DNA of 44,376 nucleotides from Streptobacillus canis. Its GTDB lineage: Bacteria; Fusobacteriota; Fusobacteriia; Fusobacteriales; Leptotrichiaceae. The stretch is from assembly GCF_009733925.1 (NCBI RefSeq), contig NZ_WOEI01000011.1:1-44376 (forward strand). Direction: 5' to 3'. Shown here piece by piece: positions 1 through 8,396 of this stretch. The translations under genes and the position numbers were made by a program. The notes beneath the pieces were generated by a model. It saw only the letters and a list, made by a program, of their open reading frames with translations. It was not told the DNA's origin and searched no databases. Each line of letters begins with the position of its first letter. The stretch's first letter is position 1.

Positions 1-125
1 CCTTGATTTTATCTAGTTTTTAAGTGATTTAATATACTTTTTTTGTAAAAAAAAGAGATAAAATTTATATGAATTTTCATATGTTTTTTATCTCTTTTCA
101 TTAATTAGGACTTTTCAACAGCCCC
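1..125. mobile_element. Possible right end of an insertion sequence
   Basis: Positions 108-125 read GGACTTTTCAACAGCCCC. Its complement, GGGGCTGTTGAAAAGTCC, resembles the terminal inverted repeats I recall for IS1182-like and related elements. It lies about 10 bases after a terminator-like hairpin, which is where the end of a transposase gene and the element boundary would be expected. No transposase coding sequence is in the window, and the matching left end cannot be seen, so this is a resemblance only. Confidence 0.3.
49..98 (+). terminator. Intrinsic terminator-like hairpin at the left edge
   Basis: An A-rich arm containing AAAAGAGATAAA pairs with TTTTTTATCTCTTTT, and the loop side holds a second perfect palindrome (ATATGAA/TTCATAT). 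The 3' arm is T-rich, so it could end transcription coming from outside the window. The gene it serves is not visible here. Confidence 0.6.
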
Positions 126-198
126 TTTTTTGTAAATTTATATATAAAAATCATTAAAAAACTGGTTAAATAAGTAGTTCTTTTTTGCACATTAAATC

Positions 199-226
199 TT
201 GACTTTTTGATATTTTAAAGTATAAT
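199..226 (+). promoter_or_regulatory. Sigma70-type promoter of the GH112 operon
   Basis: TTGACT (199-204) and TATAAT (221-226) are separated by 16 bases. They lie about 50 bases before the agaS start codon, and no other promoter of this quality is seen before the sulfatase gene. Confidence 0.75.
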
Positions 227-277
227 ATTATTAGATAATATTGGTTAGTACCAGTGAATAAAAAAAGAGGTGAAAAT

Positions 278-1432
278 ATGTATTATTTAGGAATCTGTGA
301 AAACGTATTAGCAGAAACAAATTCATTTAATACTGCAAAAGAAATCCATACTCAAACAGAAATATGGACTAAAGCAGTTGATTATTATGAAGCAAACAAA
401 GAAAAAATTGAAGCATTTTTAGAAAAAGTAGGTAAAGATGCACAAGTAATATTTACAGGTGCTGGAACTTCAGAATATGTAGGAAACATTTTAGCTCCTA
501 TGTTAAATTCTATGCAAGAAGGAGATTTTAGATCTATAGCTACTACAGATATAGTTAATAATCCTCTTCACTATTTAAAGAAAGATAAAAAAGTTTTACT
601 AGTATCTTTCGCTAGATCTGGAAATTCACCAGAATCAGTTGCAACAATTAACCTTGCAAACCAATTAGTTAAAGAAGTATATCACTTATTCATTACATGT
701 AACCCTGAAGGAGAATTAGCTCAAATGGCTACTACTCCAGAATATGTAAATAATACATTAGTATTAATGATGCCTGAAGGAAGTAATGATAAAGGATTTG
801 CAATGACTTCAAGTTTCTCAAGTATGTTAATGACAGCTATGCTTGTATTCTACAACAAAACAAGTGCTGCTAACATGAGGGAAGTTATAGCTCTTGTTGA
901 AAAAGAAAGAGATGCTAAACTTGAAACTATCAAAGCAATTGCAAATGAAGATCAAGATAGAATTATAGTTCTTGGAGATGGTCCTTTCAAAGGATTAGCT
1001 GAAGAATTAACATTAAAAGTAATGGAACTTACAGCTGGTAAAGTTGTTGCTAAAAGTGACACTACTTTAGGATTTAGACATGGTCCTAAATCAATAATAA
1101 ACAAAAATACTATAGTATTCTTATTACTATCTAGTGAAGCTCATTCAAGAAAATATGCATTAGATATTTTAACTGAAATGAAATCTGAAGATGTAGCTAA
1201 CAACATTGTTACATATTCATTAAAAGACTGTGACTGTGTTAAAGAAGCAAGTAAAGTTGTAGTAAGTCCTGCAGTTGAAATCAACTTAGAAAAAGCAATA
1301 TTCACTTACTTAATTTACGGACAAATGTACGCATTCTTTAAATCACAACACTTTAACTTAACTACAGATAATCCTTTCCCAAGTGGAGAAGTTAACAGAG
1401 TAGTTAAAAAATTCCAAATATATGAATTCTAG
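278..1432 (+). CDS. agaS: AgaS-type sugar isomerase/deaminase (SIS protein)
   Basis: A 384-residue cytoplasmic protein of the AgaS family, which converts D-galactosamine 6-phosphate to tagatose 6-phosphate and ammonia. Two SIS sugar-phosphate-binding domains are visible. The first carries FTGAGTSEYVG and SFARSGNSPES (about residues 58-115), the second LGDGPFKGLAEE and the family motif GFRHGPKS (about residues 230-275). The ATG at 278 is chosen because AGAGGTG lies 6 bases upstream; an in-frame GTG at 254 has no ribosome-binding site and would add eight lysine-rich residues. It is the first gene of the operon, 8 bases before the GH112 gene, which fits handling of the GalNAc-derived half of galacto-N-biose. 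GalNAc kinase and deacetylase are not in the window. Glucosamine 6-phosphate specificity cannot be excluded. Confidence 0.88.
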   Translation: MYYLGICENVLAETNSFNTAKEIHTQTEIWTKAVDYYEANKEKIEAFLEKVGKDAQVIFTGAGTSEYVGNILAPMLNSMQEGDFRSIATTDIVNNPLHYLKKDKKVLLVSFARSGNSPESVATINLANQLVKEVYHLFITCNPEGELAQMATTPEYVNNTLVLMMPEGSNDKGFAMTSSFSSMLMTAMLVFYNKTSAANMREVIALVEKERDAKLETIKAIANEDQDRIIVLGDGPFKGLAEELTLKVMELTAGKVVAKSDTTLGFRHGPKSIINKNTIVFLLLSSEAHSRKYALDILTEMKSEDVANNIVTYSLKDCDCVKEASKVVVSPAVEINLEKAIFTYLIYGQMYAFFKSQHFNLTTDNPFPSGEVNRVVKKFQIYEF

Positions 1433-1440
1433 GAGGATAA

Positions 1441-3558
1441 ATGAGCAGAGTTACATTACCTATTGAAAAAGGGTGTGAAGAATTAGTTTTAGAACTAATC
1501 AAACTTTGGGGTGCTGATGCTATTAGAAATAGTGACGGTACAAAATTAAATGAATTCTTTGAAAATCTTGACGCAAAAGTATATTCTACATACTTCCCTG
1601 CTAGAGAAGATCAAGAGTGGCCAAGAAATAATCCTGATGAAATACAACATCAAGCATTAATCTCTGAAAGATATACTGCTTTTGAAGAAACATTAGAGAT
1701 AGATCCTATGGCAGGATATTATAAAGAACAATTAGAACTTGATCCAGAAACAGTTGATTATTGGCAAGTTTTTGATAGAACAACAGGTGAACTTGTTGCT
1801 AAAGAAAACTGGACTTTTGATGGTAATGTAGTAAAAATTAATAAAGTTACAAAATTCCATGAATATACAGTAAACTTTTTCTCAAAACAAGTTTGGGATA
1901 CAACACATATGTACAATCATATGACTAATAACTGGACTACAGATAAGTCTATTCCATATGATGTAGTTTTTGAAAAAACTAGAGAACATATGTACAAACA
2001 TTTAAGAGAATGGTGTGAAAGAAATACTAATATTAATGTTGTTAGATTTACAACTTTCTTCTATCACTTTACTATTATGTATAACCAACATGCTATGCAA
2101 AAATTTGGAGATTGGTTCGGGTATTCTGCATCAGTTTCACCAAAAATGTTTGAAAAATTTAAAGAAGAAAAAGGTTATGAAATTACACTTGAAGATATCA
2201 TAGATAAAGGATATTACAATAACCAATTTAGAAATCCAAGCAAAGTATTCCTAGATTATATAGACTTCATGCAAAGATTTGTTTCTACTATAGCTAAAGT
2301 ATGTGTAGATATAGTTCATGAATATGGTAAAGAGGCAATAATGTTTGTTGGAGATAACTGGGTTGGAACTGAGCCATTTGGTCCATACTTTAAAGATATG
2401 GGACTTGACGGTGTTGCAGGATCAGCTGAATGTGGTGTAGATATACGTATGGTAGCTGATATGGAAAATATCAGAATAAAAGAAATTAGATTCCTTCCAT
2501 ACTTATTCCCAGATACTTTCTATGAAGGAAATACTCCTCACTTAGAATGGGAATACAATTGGATGAGATCAAGAAGAGCTATTTTAACTAAAAAAGTTGA
2601 TAGAATGGGATTCGGAGGTTATTTATCTCTTGCAGCTAAATTCCCTGAATTTGTTGATGGTGTAACAAGATCAACTAATGAATTTAGAGAAATACATGAT
2701 AAAACACCTAATGAAGAATGTATTAAACCTAACTACAAAGTTGGTATATTAAATTCTTGGGGTAAAATCAAATCATGGCAAGCTAACAGAACTGGACATG
2801 CTTCAGGAGTTAAAGAAAATGTTTCTTACATAGGTGTACTTGAAGCATTATCTGGATTACCATACAACTTAGAATTTATTAATTTTGAAGATATTAAAAA
2901 CCCTGAAAAATTAAATGAATTCAAAGTAATCATCAACGTTGGAGAAGCTAATACTTCTTTCTCTGGTGGAGACAAATGGAAAGATCAAGAAGTTCTTAGT
3001 GCAATAAGAGAATTTGTTGCAAAAGGAAATAGTTTTATTGGAGTTGGAGATCCATCTGCAACATGCGGAAATGGTACATATTTCCAATTACAAGACGTAC
3101 TTGGAGTTGACAAAGAAGTTGGAAACACATTACAATTTTCAAGATATATGAAAGAAATTGATAAAAAACATCTTGCTTTTAATGAAATTCAAGGTACAAT
3201 TAATGTAGGTAATAGACATAAATATATATACTCAACTAATGAGAACTTAGAAATATTACAACTTAACAAAGAATTTGGTGTTGAAGCTAGTATCAATTCT
3301 TATGGTAAAGGTAAAGGAGTTTACTTACAAGGTTTACCTTACAGCATAGAAAATACTCGTTTCTTATACAATATCTTAAGATATGTAACTAATGACCTTG
3401 ATAAGAAATATGTAAGTGACAACATTTACGTTGAAGCATATGAATTTATGAATTACATAGCTGTTGTTAACAATAGCGCAGAAAAAGTTCAAACTAATAT
3501 AACAGGGTTAGGCAATGTTGAATTAGAAAAATATGAACTAAAATGGATAATGAAATAA
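1441..3558 (+). CDS. lnpA: GH112 galacto-N-biose/lacto-N-biose phosphorylase
   Basis: A 705-residue 1,3-beta-galactosyl-N-acetylhexosamine phosphorylase. The family splits Gal-beta-1,3-GalNAc (mucin core 1) or Gal-beta-1,3-GlcNAc (milk glycans) with phosphate, giving galactose 1-phosphate and the free N-acetylhexosamine in the cytoplasm. The N-terminal region (SRVTLPIEKGCEELVLELI) and the block VGDNWVGTEPFG around residue 305 are typical of GH112; D305 is the likely general acid. A Rossmann-like domain and a small C-terminal beta domain follow after about residue 430. It is slightly shorter than the Bifidobacterium enzyme (about 750 residues). GGAGG precedes the ATG. There is no signal peptide, so the substrate must be imported, as the following transporter genes suggest. 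The GalNAc- versus GlcNAc-linked preference, or the galactosyl-rhamnose activity of some relatives, cannot be read from sequence; the agaS neighbour favours GalNAc. Confidence 0.93.
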   Translation: MSRVTLPIEKGCEELVLELIKLWGADAIRNSDGTKLNEFFENLDAKVYSTYFPAREDQEWPRNNPDEIQHQALISERYTAFEETLEIDPMAGYYKEQLELDPETVDYWQVFDRTTGELVAKENWTFDGNVVKINKVTKFHEYTVNFFSKQVWDTTHMYNHMTNNWTTDKSIPYDVVFEKTREHMYKHLREWCERNTNINVVRFTTFFYHFTIMYNQHAMQKFGDWFGYSASVSPKMFEKFKEEKGYEITLEDIIDKGYYNNQFRNPSKVFLDYIDFMQRFVSTIAKVCVDIVHEYGKEAIMFVGDNWVGTEPFGPYFKDMGLDGVAGSAECGVDIRMVADMENIRIKEIRFLPYLFPDTFYEGNTPHLEWEYNWMRSRRAILTKKVDRMGFGGYLSLAAKFPEFVDGVTRSTNEFREIHDKTPNEECIKPNYKVGILNSWGKIKSWQANRTGHASGVKENVSYIGVLEALSGLPYNLEFINFEDIKNPEKLNEFKVIINVGEANTSFSGGDKWKDQEVLSAIREFVAKGNSFIGVGDPSATCGNGTYFQLQDVLGVDKEVGNTLQFSRYMKEIDKKHLAFNEIQGTINVGNRHKYIYSTNENLEILQLNKEFGVEASINSYGKGKGVYLQGLPYSIENTRFLYNILRYVTNDLDKKYVSDNIYVEAYEFMNYIAVVNNSAEKVQTNITGLGNVELEKYELKWIMK

Positions 3559-3583
3559 ACAAAAATATTTAGGAGGAACAATC

Positions 3584-4912
3584 ATGAAAAAATTCTTTAA
3601 ATTAGCACTTGCTGCTTTTTTAACAATTTTTACAGTAGCTTCTTGTGGAGCTAAAGCTGAAGAAAAACCTGCGGAAGGAGAAAAAGTTACTTTAAAATTC
3701 GCTGCAATCGAAAGTGCTTATGGTGATCAAATGTGGCCAGCAATAATCGAAGCATACAAACAAGTTAACCCAAATGTTGAAATCGAATTAACTCAATCTA
3801 AAGACATCGAATCAACATTACCTGGATTATTCCAAGCTGAAGACTATCCAGATGTAGTTATGTTAGCTTTAAGTAGAAAAGCAGGAATACCTGAAAACTT
3901 CGTTAAAGAAAAAGCATTAGCTGATTTAACATCAGTTCTTGATATGACAGTACCTGGTGAAACTGGAACTGTTAGATCTAAATTAACAGATGGTGCAGTA
4001 GGAAACAACCAAACTGACCCTTACTTAGATGGAAAAACTTATTTAATGCCTATGTTTAACTCTCCAACTGGATTATTCTTCAACAAAGGATTATTCGAAG
4101 AAAAAGGATGGGCAGTGCCTACAACTTGGGATGAAATGTTAGCTCTTGCTGAAACAGCTAAAGCTGAAGGAATTTCATTATTAACTTACCCAACTACAGG
4201 ATACTTAGATTCATTCTTACCACCAATCTTAGCAGCTAAAGGTGGAACTGAATTCTTAAACAAAGCAATGAGCTTTGAAGAAGGTGTATGGAACTCTGCT
4301 GAAATGACAGATGTATTCAAATTATTAGGGCAAGTTGCTCAATATGTTCACCCAACTACAGTTGCAAATGCTAACGGTGAAGGATTTACTAAAAACCAAC
4401 AATTAGTTATTGATAACCAAGCTTTATTCATGCCTAATGGTACATGGATAGTTGGAGAAATGGCTGCAACAACTCCTGAAGGATTCAAATGGGGAATGAC
4501 AGCTTATCCAGCATTCGAAAAAGATGGAAAACAATATGCATTAAACTTCTTTGAACACATTTGGGTTCCTGCAGCAGCTAAAAACGTTGACGCAGCTAAA
4601 GAATTTATCGCATTCTTATATTCAGATATAGCAGCTAAAATCTTTGCTGAAAAAGGTGCAGTACAACCAATTACTAACTTCCCATTCGATATGCTAAGTG
4701 CTGAAAACCAAGTATTCTACGAAGCATTCAAAAATGGAGCTAACCCTCTAGCAGGTGGATTTGCTGCAACTACTCCAGTTGAAGGTGTAGATGTTAAAGG
4801 AACTGTTTACGATACAATTAACTCTGTAGTAAATGGAACTAAGACTGTTGAAGAGTGGCAAGCAGATGTAGTTAAAATGGCTGACACTTTAAGACCTAAT
4901 GTAATTAAATAA
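3584..4912 (+). CDS. ABC sugar-binding lipoprotein
   Basis: A 442-residue family 1 extracellular solute-binding protein. Residues 1-21 form a lipoprotein signal peptide ending in the lipobox TVASC, so the protein is anchored by a lipid-modified cysteine. The body has the usual sugar-binder pattern: KVTLKFAA near the N-terminus, the YPDVVML strand, NKGLFEEKGWAVPTTWDEM near residue 165, and a conserved C-terminal helix region ending in VVKMADTLR. It follows the GH112 gene by 25 bases with TAGGAGG upstream of the ATG. Its natural ligand is inferred to be galacto-N-biose, lacto-N-biose or a sulfated form, because the adjacent enzymes would act on such a sugar. A hairpin directly after the gene may allow more of this protein than of the permeases. 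Confidence 0.9.
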   Translation: MKKFFKLALAAFLTIFTVASCGAKAEEKPAEGEKVTLKFAAIESAYGDQMWPAIIEAYKQVNPNVEIELTQSKDIESTLPGLFQAEDYPDVVMLALSRKAGIPENFVKEKALADLTSVLDMTVPGETGTVRSKLTDGAVGNNQTDPYLDGKTYLMPMFNSPTGLFFNKGLFEEKGWAVPTTWDEMLALAETAKAEGISLLTYPTTGYLDSFLPPILAAKGGTEFLNKAMSFEEGVWNSAEMTDVFKLLGQVAQYVHPTTVANANGEGFTKNQQLVIDNQALFMPNGTWIVGEMAATTPEGFKWGMTAYPAFEKDGKQYALNFFEHIWVPAAAKNVDAAKEFIAFLYSDIAAKIFAEKGAVQPITNFPFDMLSAENQVFYEAFKNGANPLAGGFAATTPVEGVDVKGTVYDTINSVVNGTKTVEEWQADVVKMADTLRPNVIK

Positions 4913-4928
4913 TTAAACAATAAATCTT

Positions 4929-4960
4929 ATATTACAGAGGGCTTATGCTCTCTGTAATAT
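4929..4960 (+). terminator. Intercistronic hairpin after the binding-protein gene
   Basis: ATATTACAGAG (4929-4939) pairs exactly with CTCTGTAATAT (4950-4960). Three further pairs, one of them G-U, close a TTAT loop, giving a 14-pair stem. Only TTTATA follows, so it is a weak terminator or an RNA-stabilising element. It lies between the binding protein and the first permease. Confidence 0.75.
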
Positions 4961-4978
4961 TTTATAAAGGAGAAGCAA

Positions 4979-5875
4979 ATGAAAAAAGGTAAAAATTATT
5001 CAAGAAACTTATTTATATTCTTTTCATTAGCTCCTGCTATGATCTTATATATTATGTTTAGAATTATTCCTACATTACAAGTATTTAGAATGTCTTTATT
5101 TAGAACTAGTGCATTATCTAGAAATCCACAATTTGTTGGATTAAAGAATTTCTCTATTTTATTTAATGATCCTAAGTTCATTAAAACATTCCAAAATACT
5201 ATTTTATTAATAGTTGTTGTTACAATAGTTACACTTGCAGTTGCAGTTATTTTCGCTGCTATACTTGCAACAGAGAAAATTAAAGGCGCAAATCTATTTA
5301 GGATAATTTTCTACATTCCTAATATATTATCTATAGTAGTAGTATCAGGAATATTTGCAGCTATATATGATCCAGGACGTGGTTTAATAGATAGTATATT
5401 AATAATGTTCAGGATTAAGCCTCCTCAGTTTGGATGGCTTGGTGACCAAAGTATAGTAATTTACTCTATAGCTTTTGCATTAATTTGGCAAGCGATTGGT
5501 TACTACATGGTTATGTACATGGCAGCAATGTCAGCAATACCTGAAAGCCTTTATGAGGCAGCCGATATAGATGGTGCAGGTAAAATCACTAAATTCTTTA
5601 GTATTACTTTACCACTAGTTTGGCTAAATATTAGAGCTACTTTAGCATTTTTTATAATCAGTACAATAAACTTAAGTTTCCTATTAGTAGTACCTCTAAC
5701 AGGTGGAGGGCCAGATGGAGCAACAGAAGTATTCTTAAGCTACATGTACTCTCAAGCATATACTAACCAAAGTTATGGATATGGTATGGCTATAGGGGTT
5801 GTAGTATTCTTATTCTCATTTGCACTATCAGGAATTATTAACGTAGTAACTAATAGAGAAATATTACAATATTAA
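4979..5875 (+). CDS. ABC sugar transporter permease 1
   Basis: A 298-residue inner-membrane permease of the MalF/LacF-like carbohydrate uptake family. About six hydrophobic segments are visible, the first at residues 10-30 (LFIFFSLAPAMILYIMF). The EAA loop that contacts the ATPase reads YEAADIDGAGKITKFFSITLP near residue 190. AAAGGAG precedes the ATG. It lies 11 bases before the second permease and is part of the same operon. The operon encodes no ATP-binding subunit, so a shared MsmK-type ATPase from elsewhere in the genome probably powers it. Confidence 0.9.
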   Translation: MKKGKNYSRNLFIFFSLAPAMILYIMFRIIPTLQVFRMSLFRTSALSRNPQFVGLKNFSILFNDPKFIKTFQNTILLIVVVTIVTLAVAVIFAAILATEKIKGANLFRIIFYIPNILSIVVVSGIFAAIYDPGRGLIDSILIMFRIKPPQFGWLGDQSIVIYSIAFALIWQAIGYYMVMYMAAMSAIPESLYEAADIDGAGKITKFFSITLPLVWLNIRATLAFFIISTINLSFLLVVPLTGGGPDGATEVFLSYMYSQAYTNQSYGYGMAIGVVVFLFSFALSGIINVVTNREILQY

Positions 5876-5886
5876 GGAGGCATCAC

Positions 5887-6774
5887 GTGAAAAAGAAAAA
5901 AGGTATGAGTGCTGAAGCACTATATAAGCTATTCATTTATGTAGCATTAGTTACTTTTGCTATATCAATAATTGTTCCAGTATCATGGGTATTTATAGCC
6001 TCTTTAAAACAAAATTCAGAATTTGTAGGATCACCTTGGACTATGCCTAAAGGTTTCTATTATCAAAACTTTATTGATGCCTTTGTAAATGCAAAAATGG
6101 GTGATTACCTATTAAACTCTATTTATGTTACAGCATTAGCATTAATACTATTAATAGTAGTTGCACTACCAGCTTCATATGTTCTAGCTAGATTTGATTT
6201 CAAAGGTAGAGCATTCTGGAATACTTTCATGAAAGCTGGATTATTCATCAACGTTAACTATATAGTTATACCTATATTTTTAATGTTACTTGATGGAGAT
6301 AAATTCTTAAGAAGAAACGCTATCATCAAAAAAGCCTTTTTCTTAGACAACATGACAGTACTTGCAATAATATATATGTCTACTGCACTTCCATTTACTA
6401 TATATCTATTATCTAACTTCTTCCAGTCTATATCTAAGACTTATGAAGAAGCTGCATATATAGATGGTGCAGGACATTTCACTACTATGGTTAAGGTTAT
6501 GGCACCTATGGCAAGACCAAGTATAATTACAGTAATATTATTCAACTTCTTAGCATTCTGGAATGAATATATTATAGCTTTAACTTTATTACCTGGTCCT
6601 CAAAAAACATTACCCGTAGGTCTTATGACATTAATGGCAGCAAGTAGAGGAGCTGCAAACTATGGTAGACTATATGCAGGTATGGTTATAGTAATGTTAC
6701 CTACATTAATACTATATATTATAGTTCAACAAAAACTTACAGAAGGTATGACTGCCGGAGGAAGTAAAGAATAG
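5887..6774 (+). CDS. ABC sugar transporter permease 2
   Basis: A 295-residue inner-membrane permease of the MalG/LacG-like family. Hydrophobic segments start at residues 12-36 (LFIYVALVTFAISIIVPVSW), and the EAA loop YEEAAYIDGAGHFTTMVKV lies near residue 195. The start is GTG at 5887, with AAGGAGGC 6 bases upstream. It pairs with the preceding permease to form the membrane channel. Its stop codon lies 8 bases before the small membrane-protein gene. Confidence 0.9.
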   Translation: MKKKKGMSAEALYKLFIYVALVTFAISIIVPVSWVFIASLKQNSEFVGSPWTMPKGFYYQNFIDAFVNAKMGDYLLNSIYVTALALILLIVVALPASYVLARFDFKGRAFWNTFMKAGLFINVNYIVIPIFLMLLDGDKFLRRNAIIKKAFFLDNMTVLAIIYMSTALPFTIYLLSNFFQSISKTYEEAAYIDGAGHFTTMVKVMAPMARPSIITVILFNFLAFWNEYIIALTLLPGPQKTLPVGLMTLMAASRGAANYGRLYAGMVIVMLPTLILYIIVQQKLTEGMTAGGSKE

Positions 6775-6782
6775 GAGATTTT

Positions 6783-6950
6783 ATGAATAAATATTTAAAA
6801 CCACTACTTTATTTAATACTATTCATCTTTTTTTTAAAACTAATAGTTAACGGGCAAAAAAATGTTACCCTTCAAGATTTAGGTAAAATGCTTGTTGGAT
6901 TATTTGGATTAATTGGTCTTTTATGGGCATATAATAGAGGTCAACAATGA
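6783..6950 (+). CDS. Small membrane protein, DUF6903-like
   Basis: A 55-residue protein with a lysine near the N-terminus and two hydrophobic stretches (residues 7-23 and about 36-49), ending YNRGQQ. The layout (V-x-GQK early, MLVGLFGLIGLL in the middle, YNR-x-Q at the end) matches my memory of DUF6903, a family of small proteins next to ABC sugar transporters in gut bacteria. That family assignment is from memory. Its gene starts 8 bases after permease 2, with AGGAG upstream. Its TGA overlaps the sulfatase ATG (ATGA), so the two are probably translationally coupled. A role as an accessory subunit of the transporter is inferred from position only. Confidence 0.75.
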   Translation: MNKYLKPLLYLILFIFFLKLIVNGQKNVTLQDLGKMLVGLFGLIGLLWAYNRGQQ

Positions 6951-8380
6951 AAAAGAAAAATGTAGTTTTAATTGTAGTTGATCAATTAAGATACGATAGT
7001 TTAGGAATAAACGGAAATAATATAGTTTCTACCCCTCATCTAGATTTTCTAGCTAATGAGGGGTATAACTTTACTAACGCATATACTGCTACTCCGTCTT
7101 GTGTACCTGCAAGAGCTTCATTACTTACAGGATTAAAACCTGAAAACCATAGACATGTTGGTTATGAAGATGGAATAGAATTTGATTATCCTAAGACTAT
7201 AGCAACTGAATTTGCAAGTCATGGATATTATTGTAAATGTATAGGAAAAATGCATGTATATCCAGCAAGAAAAACTTGTGGTTTCCACCATATAGAATTA
7301 CATGATGGATATTTACATGAAAATAGGAAATATGATAAATCATATATTTCTCAATACACTCAAACTGATGATTATTTAGATTGGATCAAAGAAAAACTAG
7401 GAAATGATGTTGATTTAATAGACCTTGGGCTTGATTGTAACTCTTGGGTTGCAAGACCTTGGCAATATGAAGAAAAATATCATCCAACAAATTGGGTAGT
7501 TACGAGAGGACTAGACTTCTTAAGAAAAAGAGATACAACTATGCCATTTTTCTTAAAACTATCTTTCGTTAGACCTCATTCACCTTTAGATCCACCAAAA
7601 TATTACTTTGATATGTATGCAAATAGTGATATTCCTACTCCTCCTAAAGGAGATTGGATAGAAAAGCTTGGATTAACTGAAGCAACTAAAAATATTTATG
7701 CTAAAAAAGGTATATTAAAAGATGAAGAATTAAGAAGAGCAACTGCTGCATATTACGGATTAATAACTCATATTGATCATCAAATAGGAAGATTTTTAAT
7801 AGGACTTGAAGAACATAATTTACTTGATGATACTATCATTGCATTTGTATCAGATCATGGCGATGAAATGGGAGATCATAACCTACTTAGAAAGGGTTAT
7901 CCATATCAAGGAAGTACTCATATTCCTCTATTTATATATGATAGAGATATTAATAAATCTAAAGAAATAGATGACATAATTGAACTTAGAGATATCTTCC
8001 CTACTCTTATTGAACTTGCTACAGAAAATGAAACTCAAGGTATAGATGGTAAATCTATAGTTAAAACTATTAAAAATGATGAGCCTATACATGAATACAT
8101 ACATGGTGAACATGCATTAGATGACTATTCTAGTCAGTTCATTATTACTAAAGATTGGAAGTATATATGGTATAGTAAAAGTGGTATAGAACAATTATTT
8201 AATATATCAAATGATGAAAATGAATTAAAAGATCTAATTAATGAGAATAAAGAAGTGGCTAATAAATTAAGAGATTATCTTATACAGGCCCTAAAAGATA
8301 GGGAAGAAGGTTATGTACAAGATAATAAGTTGATTAAAGGAATAAAAGCAAAAACAACACTAGATAAAAAGCAGAGATAA
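6947..8380 (+). CDS. Cytoplasmic Cys-type (S1) sulfatase
   Basis: A 477-residue sulfatase of the alkaline-phosphatase superfamily, which hydrolyses sulfate esters, often from host glycans. The N-terminal strand NVVLIVVDQLRYDSLG supplies a metal-binding aspartate (D12). The activation motif is C-V-P-A-R at 52-56, whose cysteine is normally converted to formylglycine by a maturase (anSME in anaerobes). SDHGDEMGDH near residue 305 completes the metal site. There is no signal peptide, so it should act inside the cell. As the last gene of the GH112 operon it may remove a 6-O-sulfate from an imported disaccharide before phosphorolysis; this is inferred. No maturase gene is in the window. A phosphonate monoester hydrolase-like role is an alternative, since these share the fold. 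Confidence 0.85.
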   Translation: MKKKNVVLIVVDQLRYDSLGINGNNIVSTPHLDFLANEGYNFTNAYTATPSCVPARASLLTGLKPENHRHVGYEDGIEFDYPKTIATEFASHGYYCKCIGKMHVYPARKTCGFHHIELHDGYLHENRKYDKSYISQYTQTDDYLDWIKEKLGNDVDLIDLGLDCNSWVARPWQYEEKYHPTNWVVTRGLDFLRKRDTTMPFFLKLSFVRPHSPLDPPKYYFDMYANSDIPTPPKGDWIEKLGLTEATKNIYAKKGILKDEELRRATAAYYGLITHIDHQIGRFLIGLEEHNLLDDTIIAFVSDHGDEMGDHNLLRKGYPYQGSTHIPLFIYDRDINKSKEIDDIIELRDIFPTLIELATENETQGIDGKSIVKTIKNDEPIHEYIHGEHALDDYSSQFIITKDWKYIWYSKSGIEQLFNISNDENELKDLINENKEVANKLRDYLIQALKDREEGYVQDNKLIKGIKAKTTLDKKQR

Positions 8381-8396
8381 TTCTCTGCTTTCTCTT
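8369..8396 (+). terminator. Terminator of the GH112 operon
   Basis: AAGCAGAGA pairs with TCTCTGCTT around ATAAT, followed by TCTCTTTT. The sulfatase stop codon lies inside the hairpin. Confidence 0.75.

Noticed and set aside
254..280. GTG start giving eight more residues for AgaS
   Set aside because: No ribosome-binding site precedes it, whereas AGAGGTG is well placed for the ATG at 278.
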